In this document: positions 53,142 to 62,840 of the stretch, piece after piece
Layout of the letters: every line of letters begins with the position of its first letter
Position numbering within the stretch: the stretch's first letter is position 1
Assembly (NCBI RefSeq): GCF_001641265.1
Contig: NW_020167554.1
Coordinates: forward strand, 94,724 to 158,723
DNA length: 64,000 nt
Reading direction: 5' to 3'
From: Pseudogymnoascus destructans
Lineage: Eukaryota > Ascomycota > Leotiomycetes > Thelebolales > Thelebolaceae
Notes under the pieces: generated by a model
Told to the model about the DNA's origin: nothing
What the model saw: the letters and a program-made list of their open reading frames with translations, nothing else
The model's database searches: none
Made by a program: the position numbers and the translations under genes

Positions 53142-56100
53142 ATGGCGGCCAGCTTCTCCTACCTCGCAACTCACGGGGTGCTGCTCTGCCGCGACTGCGG
53201 GACCTGCCTCATGCCCGCGCGCGCCAGCCAGGAGTGGCACCTGAGGCACCCACCCCACGACCTCAAGGGGCCGGAGCTGCGCACCCTGCTCGACCTCTTC
53301 GCGACGCATGAGCTGCGGCCCCCGGGACAGGTCGCCCTGCCAGACCAGCCCTGCATCGCCATCGAGGGACTGCGCCGCCATCCGGCATTCTCCTGCATCC
53401 TCTGCGACGACGGCCGGCCGACCCTGACCCGGTCCGGGCCGGCCATCAGGGCGCACGTGTCCCGGGAGCACGGGCAGAAGCCGTCGCAGCAGAGTGAGGG
53501 TGGCGCGTGGCAGAGATGCACGGTGCAGACCTTCTTCGCAAAGACCGAGCATGTCCGGTACTTTGTGGTTACAGACGACGACAGGGCGGAAGGGGACGCA
53601 GCTACTGCCGCCATCGCCCTCGAGCCGCAGGAGCAGGCCTTCTTCGACCTGGCCGACGCGGACGCGACCATGGTAGCGGACGACATCAAGACGGAGGGCA
53701 ACAAGGTGCACGGCTTCGACAGCCACCCCTCGGCTGCGGTCCCGTGGCTGAGGCGGACTGGCATCGAGAACCACGTGCGGGGCCTAGAGAAGGACGAGAT
53801 GCACGCCTCCTTTGCGCTGCCGAAGAGCGCAGATGAGGGAGAGCCCGAGCTGTTCCTGATGCTCGAGGTCATGGACGAGATCCTCGCTGAGGTGCACGGC
53901 TGGTGCTTCGACGGGCCGGACTGCATGCTGACGTGGCCGAGGCAGCTCGCGCTGAGCCGCTTCCATGGCGCCCCTACCTCATCGGCACCAGCCAGTTGCA
54001 GGGCAGGCAGGGTGCGCGGCTTCGACCCCAAGAAGGAGCCATCCACACTGCGCACAAACTTTGGGTACTGGAAGCAGTTCATGGCGTACTGCTACCGCGT
54101 CGCCTACTGCGGCAGCCACTTCACGCCACCTCTGAGCGCGGACCAGGGCAGGCGCCCCGAGGACCGGATCCGGCTGACGGACGAGCAGACGACAGCTTGG
54201 GAGGCCGCCCTGGAGTGCGCTGCCGACGGAGACCGCTTAGCGCTGAACGACGCCCTCCGATCCCTCTGCATGGCCCTCGTCTGCCACGAGTTCGGCGGCG
54301 ACCGCTTCAGCTCGCCGCTCCTCAGCTTCTGCGCGATGCTGAGCGTCAAGCCACGCACCAAGTCGTGGAAGGAGCCGGGCAACTTCAACAGCTGCCTGTC
54401 CGGCCTGATCTGGGCTGTGCAGCTGCTCATCTTCAGCACGGCCGCATACCTCGAGAGGTCGGGCGCCGGCAGCACGCTCGAGCACATCAACAGCATCTGC
54501 GAGCAGTACCTGCGGCCGGACACGGAGACGCCCATGGGCGAGATACTGGGCTGGCGCCTGCTGCTGTTCGCGGTGTCGAAGGACGGAGTGGGCTCGCACC
54601 AGGCGCACTGGGACGAGGACGAGCAGATCCTCACCTACAGGGACGTCGACCTGAACATGGACGAGGTGCAGCAGCTGCTGCTGTCGGAGTTCAGGCAGGC
54701 GCAGCATCTGCTGCACGGCGAGCTCATGTTTGGCGCAGCGGGCCTGCCACGGATGCGCGCGTGGGCACTCAAGGACAACCTCGACGCCGACAACTTTAGC
54801 TGGCACTTTGGCGAGCACCGGGAGAACGCGGCACTGCTGAAGCCGCTCGCGGGCTCACTGCGCAATGTCATACGGGAGTCGCAGTCACTCCGAGCGTCAT
54901 TCCTCGACACCACTGCTGCACCTACTGCTGAGGATGGAGAGGATGGAGAGGCGGATGCAGGGGTCACGAGGGTCATGTGGCGACAGAAGGCCATCGACCA
55001 GTACGAGGCCGTCGCTGACGAGTTCCTCAAGCGGCTCCTCGTCCTCATCCACATGGCCTCGGGCCAGCCGCTGCGCGAGAGCGAGCTGTTCTCCCTCACC
55101 TGGCGCAACACGCAGCGGAGGCGTAGCGTCTACCTCAAGCACGGGCTCGTGATGCTGCACACCACCTACCACAAGGGCCAGCAGCAGACGGGCAGGTTCA
55201 AGGACAACATCCGCTTCCTGCCAGCCGCCATCGGAGACCTCCTGCTGGACTACCTCGTCTACGTCGTGCCGCTCCGCCAGGCCTTCCTGCGCCAGTCCTC
55301 CCCACGCGCAATCATGTCCGCGTACCTGTGGTGGAAGGACGGGGCCGTGTGGGCCGACAACCGGCTGACGCGGTGCATGGAGCAGGCGTGCGTGCGGGCC
55401 AAGGTGCCACGGCTGCACATCGCCAACTGGCGCCAGATGACGGTCAACATTGTGAAGACCAAGTTTGCGGGCGACCTTGCGTGCTTCGAGGGCATCGGGG
55501 CCGACGACGACGATGAGGATGCAGAGGAGATGGAGGATGACATCCGGACCATGACGAGGCAGCGGAACCACAGCACGCGGGTGGTGAACCGCAGCTACGC
55601 GAACCAGCTGAACGCGAACTTTGGGAATGTGTGGGATGGCCTCATCCGTCGGAACCTGCGCGCGTCATCCCTGTGGAGGGGGCTGTGGGATCTCGACACG
55701 GTGCTCGGGGATGCGGTCGCAGCAGCAGGGAAGAGGAAGCGCGAGGCGGCAGAGGTGGCAGGGTCCGACAGGCCGCGGATGCTGAAGAGGATTGCCGTGG
55801 GCGTGCACCGGCCGCGGAAGAGGTGGTCTGCTGCAGCCCTGCTGAAGTGCGCGAGGGGGCTCTACCACGACGACAAGCTGCAGTGGAAGTCGGCCGCACA
55901 GGAGCGGGCGATGACGGTCGTCATGTCATGGACGGAGCAGGTCGTCGTCATCCTGGGCACCGGCGAGGGGAAGAGCCTGCTGTTCATGCTGCCCTGTGTC
56001 CTGCCTGATGCGGGCGTGACGATCCTCGTGCTGCCGCTCGTGTCCCTGCGTGGCGACCTGCTGCGGCGTGTGCAGGAGCTCGGGATAGACCACCTCGTGT

Positions 56101-57146
56101 GGGCCCCGGGCGAGGAGCGGGACGCACCGCTGGTGTTCGTCACGGTCGAGGCCGCGAGCACGTCTCAGTTCCGGGCGTATGCGCACAGGCTGGCCGCGAC
56201 GCAGCAGCTCGGCCGCGTCGTGATAGACGAGGCGCACCTCACAATCACGGCGTCCGAGTACCGTCACGCCATGGCCGACCTCGCCCTCATCCGCAGCGTG
56301 CGCACGCAGTTCGTCTACCTGACGGCCACCCTGCCGCCAATGCTACAGGCCGCGTTCGAGAGGCAGAACAACCTCGTGAAGCCAAAGGTCGTGCGGGCCT
56401 CAACGAACAGGCGGAACCTCTCGTACCTCGTGCAGCGGGCCACAGGGCAGGGGAGCCTGCTAGAAGAGGGCGCGCGGAGGGCCAGGGACGCGTGGCGGGC
56501 GAGCGGGCTGCTCGACCAGACCCGAGACAAGATCATACTCTACGTGCGGACATGGGAGGAGGCACAGGACCTGGGCAGCCTGCTCCGCTGCCCGGTCTAC
56601 ACCGCGATGGCCGGCACGGCAGAGGAGAAGCAGGAGCTGCTCAGGACGTGGCTCACCACACCCGAGCTGCCATACATTGTGGCGACGTCGGCCCTTAGCG
56701 CCGGCTTCGACTACCCACATGTCCGGCTCGTCATGCACCTGGACGAGCCACGCTCCCTCGTCGACTTTGCGCAGGAGTCCGGTCGGGCTGGGCGCGATGG
56801 GAGGGAGGCATACTCAGCCGTGCTCCTGCCGCACAAGTGGCAGTCGCAGGCGGGCAACGCCGGTATGGATGTCGAGACGAGGGCACTCTACCGCTACCTC
56901 GAAGGCCGGGAGTGCAGGCGCACGTGTCTGAGTGCGCACCTCGATGAGGCATCAGAGCTTCGGCAGTGCGATGGCACCAGGGATGATGTGGCGTGCGATG
57001 TCTGCAGCAGTGGCCCAGCCCATCACACGTGCCCCGTGACGATGCCACAGAGGCAATGCCGCACACAGGGAGTGCAGCCATCCACGAGAAGCGGCGTTTG
57101 GCATACCTCGAGCTCAGCCGCTACAAGGAGGACCTCCTCACCGTGA
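53142..57146 (+). CDS. Zinc finger/tyrosine-recombinase-like/RecQ helicase fusion (telomere-linked-helicase type)
   Basis: An open frame of 1334 residues starting MAASFSYLATHG. In order: CRDC..H..H finger (about residues 12-33, OrsD/DUF3505-like); C2H2 finger CILCD...HVSREH; a recombinase-like core with Arg (ASGQPLRESELFSLTW, about residue 645), Lys (TYHKGQQQTG), His..Arg (HIANWRQ, about 762) and Tyr (NRSYANQ, about 820); then a RecQ helicase: GTGEGKS (about 942), VIDEAHL (about 1030), LTATLPP (about 1062), ALSAGFDYP and QESGRAGRDG (about 1212). RecQ-like genes of this type sit near telomeres in many fungi. The last 40 or so codons are out of frame relative to the natural C-terminus (next entry), so a frameshift or unrecognised intron lies around 57020-57080. 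Confidence 0.8.
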   Translation: MAASFSYLATHGVLLCRDCGTCLMPARASQEWHLRHPPHDLKGPELRTLLDLFATHELRPPGQVALPDQPCIAIEGLRRHPAFSCILCDDGRPTLTRSGPAIRAHVSREHGQKPSQQSEGGAWQRCTVQTFFAKTEHVRYFVVTDDDRAEGDAATAAIALEPQEQAFFDLADADATMVADDIKTEGNKVHGFDSHPSAAVPWLRRTGIENHVRGLEKDEMHASFALPKSADEGEPELFLMLEVMDEILAEVHGWCFDGPDCMLTWPRQLALSRFHGAPTSSAPASCRAGRVRGFDPKKEPSTLRTNFGYWKQFMAYCYRVAYCGSHFTPPLSADQGRRPEDRIRLTDEQTTAWEAALECAADGDRLALNDALRSLCMALVCHEFGGDRFSSPLLSFCAMLSVKPRTKSWKEPGNFNSCLSGLIWAVQLLIFSTAAYLERSGAGSTLEHINSICEQYLRPDTETPMGEILGWRLLLFAVSKDGVGSHQAHWDEDEQILTYRDVDLNMDEVQQLLLSEFRQAQHLLHGELMFGAAGLPRMRAWALKDNLDADNFSWHFGEHRENAALLKPLAGSLRNVIRESQSLRASFLDTTAAPTAEDGEDGEADAGVTRVMWRQKAIDQYEAVADEFLKRLLVLIHMASGQPLRESELFSLTWRNTQRRRSVYLKHGLVMLHTTYHKGQQQTGRFKDNIRFLPAAIGDLLLDYLVYVVPLRQAFLRQSSPRAIMSAYLWWKDGAVWADNRLTRCMEQACVRAKVPRLHIANWRQMTVNIVKTKFAGDLACFEGIGADDDDEDAEEMEDDIRTMTRQRNHSTRVVNRSYANQLNANFGNVWDGLIRRNLRASSLWRGLWDLDTVLGDAVAAAGKRKREAAEVAGSDRPRMLKRIAVGVHRPRKRWSAAALLKCARGLYHDDKLQWKSAAQERAMTVVMSWTEQVVVILGTGEGKSLLFMLPCVLPDAGVTILVLPLVSLRGDLLRRVQELGIDHLVWAPGEERDAPLVFVTVEAASTSQFRAYAHRLAATQQLGRVVIDEAHLTITASEYRHAMADLALIRSVRTQFVYLTATLPPMLQAAFERQNNLVKPKVVRASTNRRNLSYLVQRATGQGSLLEEGARRARDAWRASGLLDQTRDKIILYVRTWEEAQDLGSLLRCPVYTAMAGTAEEKQELLRTWLTTPELPYIVATSALSAGFDYPHVRLVMHLDEPRSLVDFAQESGRAGRDGREAYSAVLLPHKWQSQAGNAGMDVETRALYRYLEGRECRRTCLSAHLDEASELRQCDGTRDDVACDVCSSGPAHHTCPVTMPQRQCRTQGVQPSTRSGVWHTSSSAATRRTSSP

Positions 57147-57601
57147 AGGGGACGTGCCTGCTCTGTCGAGGGCTCAGGGAGCAGTGGGACCACCAGTTCA
57201 CCAAGTGCCACCAGCGGTTCGACTTCTTCAGGGCGCGCGACCAGGCCAGAAGGAGGGGGCAGGGCCGTGGGCCATGGATCTCAGCTTTCGCGGCGTGCTA
57301 CTGGTGCTACAACCCACAGTCGGTCTGTCAACGTGCAGACCCGGCCAGTGGCCTCGAGCAGTGCAGGTACGCAGACATCGTGATGCCGCTCTGCTACGGC
57401 GTGTTCCACAAGACTGGGGGCGAACAGTGGCTGCAGGAGAGGTTCGGTGAGCAGGCAGTGAGGGCAGGGGCAGCAGGGGCGTTCAATGACGTGGATGTGT
57501 TCCTGTCATGGTGTGGGCAGGTGGCCGAGTTTGCAGGTGGGAAGGGCATCTGGGGGGTAAAGATCGCAGCAGCAGCGCTGCTCGAGTTCGAGGCATATTA
57601 A
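56993..57601 (+). CDS. C-terminal domain of the helicase fusion, in a shifted frame
   Basis: The frame overlaps the helicase ORF by 154 nt. From about 57080 it reads EKRRLAYLELSRYKEDL, then CLLCRGLREQWDHQFTKCHQ (Cys-x2-Cys ... His ... Cys, zinc-knuckle-like) and a conserved Trp-rich tail to 57601. This matches the Cys/His C-terminal extension expected after the RecQ core. It is probably not a separate gene. The needed shift equals removing a length that leaves remainder two on division by three. No strong intron was found, so a one-base indel is the simplest reading. Confidence 0.65.
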   Translation: MRCLQQWPSPSHVPRDDATEAMPHTGSAAIHEKRRLAYLELSRYKEDLLTVKGTCLLCRGLREQWDHQFTKCHQRFDFFRARDQARRRGQGRGPWISAFAACYWCYNPQSVCQRADPASGLEQCRYADIVMPLCYGVFHKTGGEQWLQERFGEQAVRAGAAGAFNDVDVFLSWCGQVAEFAGGKGIWGVKIAAAALLEFEAY

Positions 57602-58440
57602 ACTAGCGAATGGGTGTTCGACTGGTAGCGCCATGTATTTATAATATAGACTGTAGCCATAGAGCCATATTAATTATGTCGTGAGTTGAGAAATATTATT
57701 CTCTGCAATTTAAATAAATTGGAACGGATTATAATAATCACACTCCTCGACGAGATATGAACTGCATTAAATTACTGACGATGACACATACCGCCAATAC
57801 ATATGATCTTATTACAGCAATATAAGCTGTATATTAAACGTCGAACTCGAGATGTAGGGTTGACATCTTTTTAAGGTTTTCGCCTAACCGCGTTTGGTTG
57901 TGACACTCCCGAACATTGATCGTTGCTATGTTTAGGGCATGGGCTGCCCCCTCCCCATCACCCCCAATTAATCGGAAGCGTTTATAGACCCCCATAGCTC
58001 GAATACCAGACTAGCCCTTGGGATATTTCGAGGCAATACTCTAGTTCTGATACTCGTACGATTATCTTATAATTACATACCCAGGTGAGACTGGCAAGGA
58101 CGAATCCCAACATGCAACTCCCATGTCCACACCACTGCCATGGCCTCTCCCGACCAGGGTTAGAAGATGGGGCATTTTTTAACCGAGATCGCCATTTTCT
58201 TAGCGAGATGCCATCAAATCCATCCCCCTTTTCATGTAACTGCGTAGCCCTCGCCCAGACGAACGCAGCCATGCTCCTCCCGGCCTCGGATCTCGACGTT
58301 TTTTTTTTTCAACCCAATTTTGATGGGGTGGTCAGTCATGTGAGTTGCCACGCAGCTAGCGGGCGTGGCTCGTCTCAGTCTATATCAGAACTTCTACCGT
58401 CAAGTCCAAACTTAGTCCTTTACACATTTTTTCCTTCTCG
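57602..58440. other. Region between helicase fusion B and the 153-bp repeats
   Basis: 57602-57943 is AT-rich and unique to segment B in this window, because it is deleted in A. 57944-58440 matches 37204-37689 in segment A. No gene supported. Confidence 0.6.
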
Positions 58441-59360
58441 CGCGGCAACCACCCGGCATTTCTTCACACTTTCTTCACGCCAGCACACAGCTCAGTCTCG
58501 AGTGGCAGAGGGGCACACCATCTTGTGTCATCTGTCTTTGGGGATCCTAGACTATACCATCTTATAGTGAGGTACCATCAAAACCTGAGCTCGCGCAACA
58601 ACCACCCAACATTTTTCCACGCTTTCTTCACGCCAGCACACAGCTCAGTCTCGAGTGTCAAGAGGGGCACACCATCTTGTGTCATCTGTCTTTGGGGATC
58701 CTAGACTATACCATCTTATAGTGAGGTACCATCAAAACCTGAGCTCGCGCAACAACCACCCAACATTTCTTCACGCTTTCTTCACGCCAGCACACAGCTC
58801 AGTCTCGAGTGTCAAGAGGGGCACACCATCTTGTGTCATCTGTCTTTGGGGATCCTAGACTATACCATCTTATAGTGAGGTACCATCAAAACCTGAGCTC
58901 GCGCAACAACCACCCAACATTTCTTCACACTTTCTTCACGCCAGCACACAGCTCAGTCTCGAGTGGCAGAGGGGCACACCATCTTGTGTCATCTGTCTTT
59001 GGGGATCCTAGACTATACCATCTTATAGTGAGGTACCATCAAAACCTGAGCTCGCGCAACAACCACCCAACATTTCTTCACACTTTCTTCACGCCAGCAC
59101 ACAGCTCAGTCTCGAGTGGCAGAGGGGCACACCATCTTGTGTCATCTGTCTTTGGGGATCCTAGACTATACCATCTTATAGTGAGGTACCATCAAAACCT
59201 GAGCTCGCGCAACAACCACCCAACATTTTTCCACGCTTTCTTCACGCCAGCACACAGCTCAGTCTCGAGTGTCAAGAGGGGCACACCATCCTGTGTCATC
59301 TGCCTTTGGGGATCCTAGACTATACCATCTTATAGTGAGGTACCATCAAGACCTGAGCTC
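58441..59360. repeat. 153-bp tandem repeat, six units
   Basis: Marker CTCAGTCTCGAG at 58491, 58644, 58798, 58952, 59105 and 59258 gives spacings of 153-154 bp. The last unit ends just before the dioxygenase start codon. Units are almost identical, pointing to recent expansion. Open frames inside (for example 58809-59318) exist only because the repeat lacks stops in one frame. Confidence 0.95.
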
Positions 59361-59368
59361 GCGACACC

Positions 59369-60401
59369 ATGCCACCAGTACCCTCCATCCAGAAGCGCCA
59401 CCAGCACCACACAGCCCACTCGCCATATGAGTGGAAGGAGAGGAGGGAGTTCTCCCATAACTGGAAGGCCAAGTTCCGCGGCAATGCCCGGGTCATCACC
59501 ACAGACCTCGCCTGGACCAACCTCATCACGCCACCCAACCCCAAGGTCACCACCACACTGGAGCAGGGCCTCGAGCTCAGCAAGCACCTCACGCTGCTCC
59601 AGGGCATCCCCAAGGATGGTGGGAAGGATGGCCTCGACATCCAGCCCGTCACCGTCTTCAACTCTGCTGACAAGGACCCAGAGCAGCTCCTCGTCTACAT
59701 GAGGGGGGGGCTGAGCCTCCCGGACAGGAACAAGGACCTCTGCCGCCTCATGGCTGGTGCCATTGAGCAGTACACGGAGCTCGCGCCACCCCCCAAGCCC
59801 AGCAGTGACAAGAGGCACGAGATGGAGCAGGCCAGGAAGGCTGAGCGCGAGGGGAAGAAGTGGGGAGTCTACCACCTTGGGTTGTGGCACGCCACAGGCC
59901 AGACAAATTCGCCTCCCACCATCTGCTCTGACATGCGCAGGACTGGAAATGGCTTCGGGGCCACCCTGGCCCTCTACAAGAAGATGGCCCCCCTCGCGCA
60001 GACCATTGGGAGGCTCTTCCAGGAGATCGATCCCAGGGCCTACGAGCAGTACAGGCAGAACTACCTCCGCGAGTGTGCAGCCACGCCTGAGCTGGAGGTC
60101 TTCAAGTTCAGCAACAGGAGCTGCTGGCACTGCCTCGCGATCCTGATAAACGCCAGGTTGGGCCACACAAGGACAACACGATGTGCTGGATGGCTGGGTT
60201 GCGATGGCCTGCTTTGGAGAGTTCGAAGGAGGGGAGCTGTGCCTGCCAGCCCTTGGTTATAAGATTCCCTTCCAGCCAGGGGATGTTGTCCTGTTCCGCT
60301 CTGCAGTCCTCGGGCACTGGATCGCACCCTTCGAGGGCACGCGCTACTCCTGCGTCTTCTTCACGAAGCAGAGCAACTGGCAGCCAGGTGAGGAGGAGTA
60401 G
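59369..60401 (+). pseudogene. TET/JBP-like dioxygenase B, frameshifted at the HxD motif
   Basis: About 90% identical to the gene at 38010. Two single-base losses, in AACGCC(C)AGG near 60151 and in GACAAC(C)ATGATG near 60178, shift the frame by two. The predicted protein reads NARLGHTRTTRC in place of the metal-binding GPHKDNHD and ends in a wrong frame at 60262. The remaining C-terminus (GWVAMACFGEFEGGEL to the end) is intact in the frame 60183-60401. Glu before the distal His is also changed to Gly. Confidence 0.85.
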
Positions 60402-60639
60402 GGAGCTTGTCCCATGGCCCATTTTCGAACTCACGTTCTTGCAAGGACTGTAAGTTGACAGCCTCGCGACCGATGTAAATGTTCGCTGACGTCTCTTGTG
60501 CAGCTTTGCAAGGGGAACAAATTGACGTACTCTGATTGTTGATCAGACTTCAGATGGTGGAGACATTCCGGTTCTAGTCGGGCGATGCATGGGAGGGGTG
60601 GTTGGGGGGGGCATGTTATAGGATGGATTGTAAGAACCT

Positions 60640-62840
60640 GACGCAGCATGCAGACGGTGCGTTCGATGGCGTTAATAAAAGAGATTTGCAAGACGAATCA
60701 AATGACGTCCTCCGATTTGTGATATGAGTTGAGACGGGTGAGATATTGCAGATTTCGCTGGGGCATCAGTGGGTGTGGTGGAGCACCTACTTTGAAGGAT
60801 TATAACTTTTGCAGCTACGGTCGAAAGCTAACGTTCGGTATCGTCATTGAAAGAGATTTACAAGAAGAATCGAATGGCCTCTTACGATTTTTGATACGGC
60901 TTGAAACAAGTAAGTTATTTCGGATTTGTTGGGCCGGGACCAGGAAATGGGGCCCCATGGTAACATGTGAGAAGGATTCCAACTTTTGCAGCGACGTCTG
61001 AAACTTAACGTTCGGTATCGTCAATGGAAGATATTTACAAGGGAATCGAATGGCGTATCCCGATTTGTGATCCGAGTTAAAATGGTGAAGATATTTATGA
61101 TTTAGACGGGCAGCAGTGGGTAGGGGGCAAAGGGGGTTACATATGAGACGTGGTATAACTTTTGCAGCGGTGCGCAGAACTCAACGTTCGATAGCGCCAT
61201 TGAAAGATAATTGCAAGCAGAATCGAATGGCCTCCTCCGATTTTTGATACGAGTTGAAATGATTGTGTTATAACGGATTTCGATGGGTGATTAAGAAGAA
61301 GAGGGCATGGAACGGGAAGTGGTATAAAACCCGGACCGAGAGGCAAGGCGTAACGTTCGATGTCGTAATTCAAAGAGATTTACAAGGGGAAGAAAATGGC
61401 GTCCTCCGATTTCTAATACGAGTAGAAGTGAGTTAGTTATTGCGGATTTAAACGGATGGTTGGTGGCAAGGGGCCAGTGGACCTTAATTTTCGAAGGCCA
61501 ATAACTTCTCAATCGACAGACGGAATCTAACGTTCAACACGGCAAATTGAAGCGCGTTTCAAGAGGAATAAAAATGGCGTACTCTGAATTTCAGTACGAT
61601 TCAAATTGGGTTGGTTATTTCGGATTTTGGTGGTGGTAGGTGACAGGGGGTGGAAGGGAGGCATAGTTCTTGAGGGGTGATAACTTTTGAAGCGACAACC
61701 CGATCTTAACGTTCGTCATCGTCAATGATAGAGAATTACAAGGGGAATCAAATGGCGTCCTCCGATTTTTGATACGAATTAAAACGGTGGAGATATTCCG
61801 GATATGGTCAGGCGGAAGGGGGGAGGAGGGTATGTCAGATGAGGGGCTATAAGTATTGCAATAGGCGGCCGAATTTATCGTTCGGCATCACGTCTGAAAG
61901 AGAATTTGGAGGGGAACAAAATAGCGTCTTCATAATTTTGATATGATTTGAAACGAGAGAGTTATTTCGGATTTAGACGACTGGCAATGGGTGGGGGGGC
62001 AGGTATAAGGAGAGCAATAAGTTTTGCAGTAAGCAACAGAATTTATCGTTCGAGGGTGGTATTAAAAGAGGATTGCAAGGGGAAGGGAATGGCATCTTCG
62101 TATTTCTGATACGATTTGAAACGAGAGAGATATTCCGGATTTAGACGGGTGGTGGTTTGGGGGGGTTCCAGGAAGACCCGATTTTTATCCCCAAGTAAAT
62201 GTGCAGCAACAGACAGAATTTATCGTTCGACATCAGGAAATGACGAGAAATACGAGGAGAAGAGAATGGTGTCTTTAGGGTTAGGGTTACAAATTGAAAT
62301 GGGTGAGTTACTTTGATTTCCGTCGGGTGGCAAAGGTAAGGCAGCAAATATATTGAGTGAGGTATTATAAGTTATGATAGAGGTGATGTATAAGGAGCGT
62401 TCGATATCGTTAATAGGGTAGTTTTTGAAGGGGAAGAGAATGGCTTCTTCGGAATTTTGATACGAGGTGAAATGGAAGGCGAATTTCGAATTCAGTTGAG
62501 TTTGGGGGGGGGGGGGGGCGGCAGTTATTTTGATGGGAATGAGGGGAAGTAAGGGGACATTGTAGAGGAATAGTTTGATATCGTCAATAGGGTAGTTTTG
62601 CAAGCGGAAGAGAATGGCTTCTTCAGAATTTCGATACCAGTTGAAATGGGGGACGAATTTCGAGTTGGTGTGAATAGGGGGTAGGATATATAAGGGAATA
62701 ATTATAACAGATGAGAATATAGTTTTGGGAATAAGATAGGGAAATATATCCGAAAATAATATCGTTAATAGAGTAGTTTTACGAGACTTACAAAATAGCG
62801 TTTTCAGAATTTTATTACAAGTTTAAATAAGGGAGATAAT
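60640..62840 (+). repeat. Satellite-like array B, about 13 units of 168-178 bp
   Basis: Anchors (AATGGCGTCCTCCGATTTTT variants) at about 60701, 60872, 61049, 61226, 61394, 61572, 61750, 61918, 62088, 62265, 62439 and 62610, with a weaker one near 62790. Units become more degenerate towards the right. The first units match array A one to one. Confidence 0.85.

Noticed and set aside
52062..53774. One 570-codon protein joining copia RNase H to upstream sequence
   Set aside because: The upstream part is antisense to the start of helicase fusion B; only 52062-52947 is copia.
58809..59318. 169-codon repeat protein upstream of dioxygenase B
   Set aside because: Exact translation of the 153-bp repeat; unit variants change the frame, and copy A lacks an equivalent frame.
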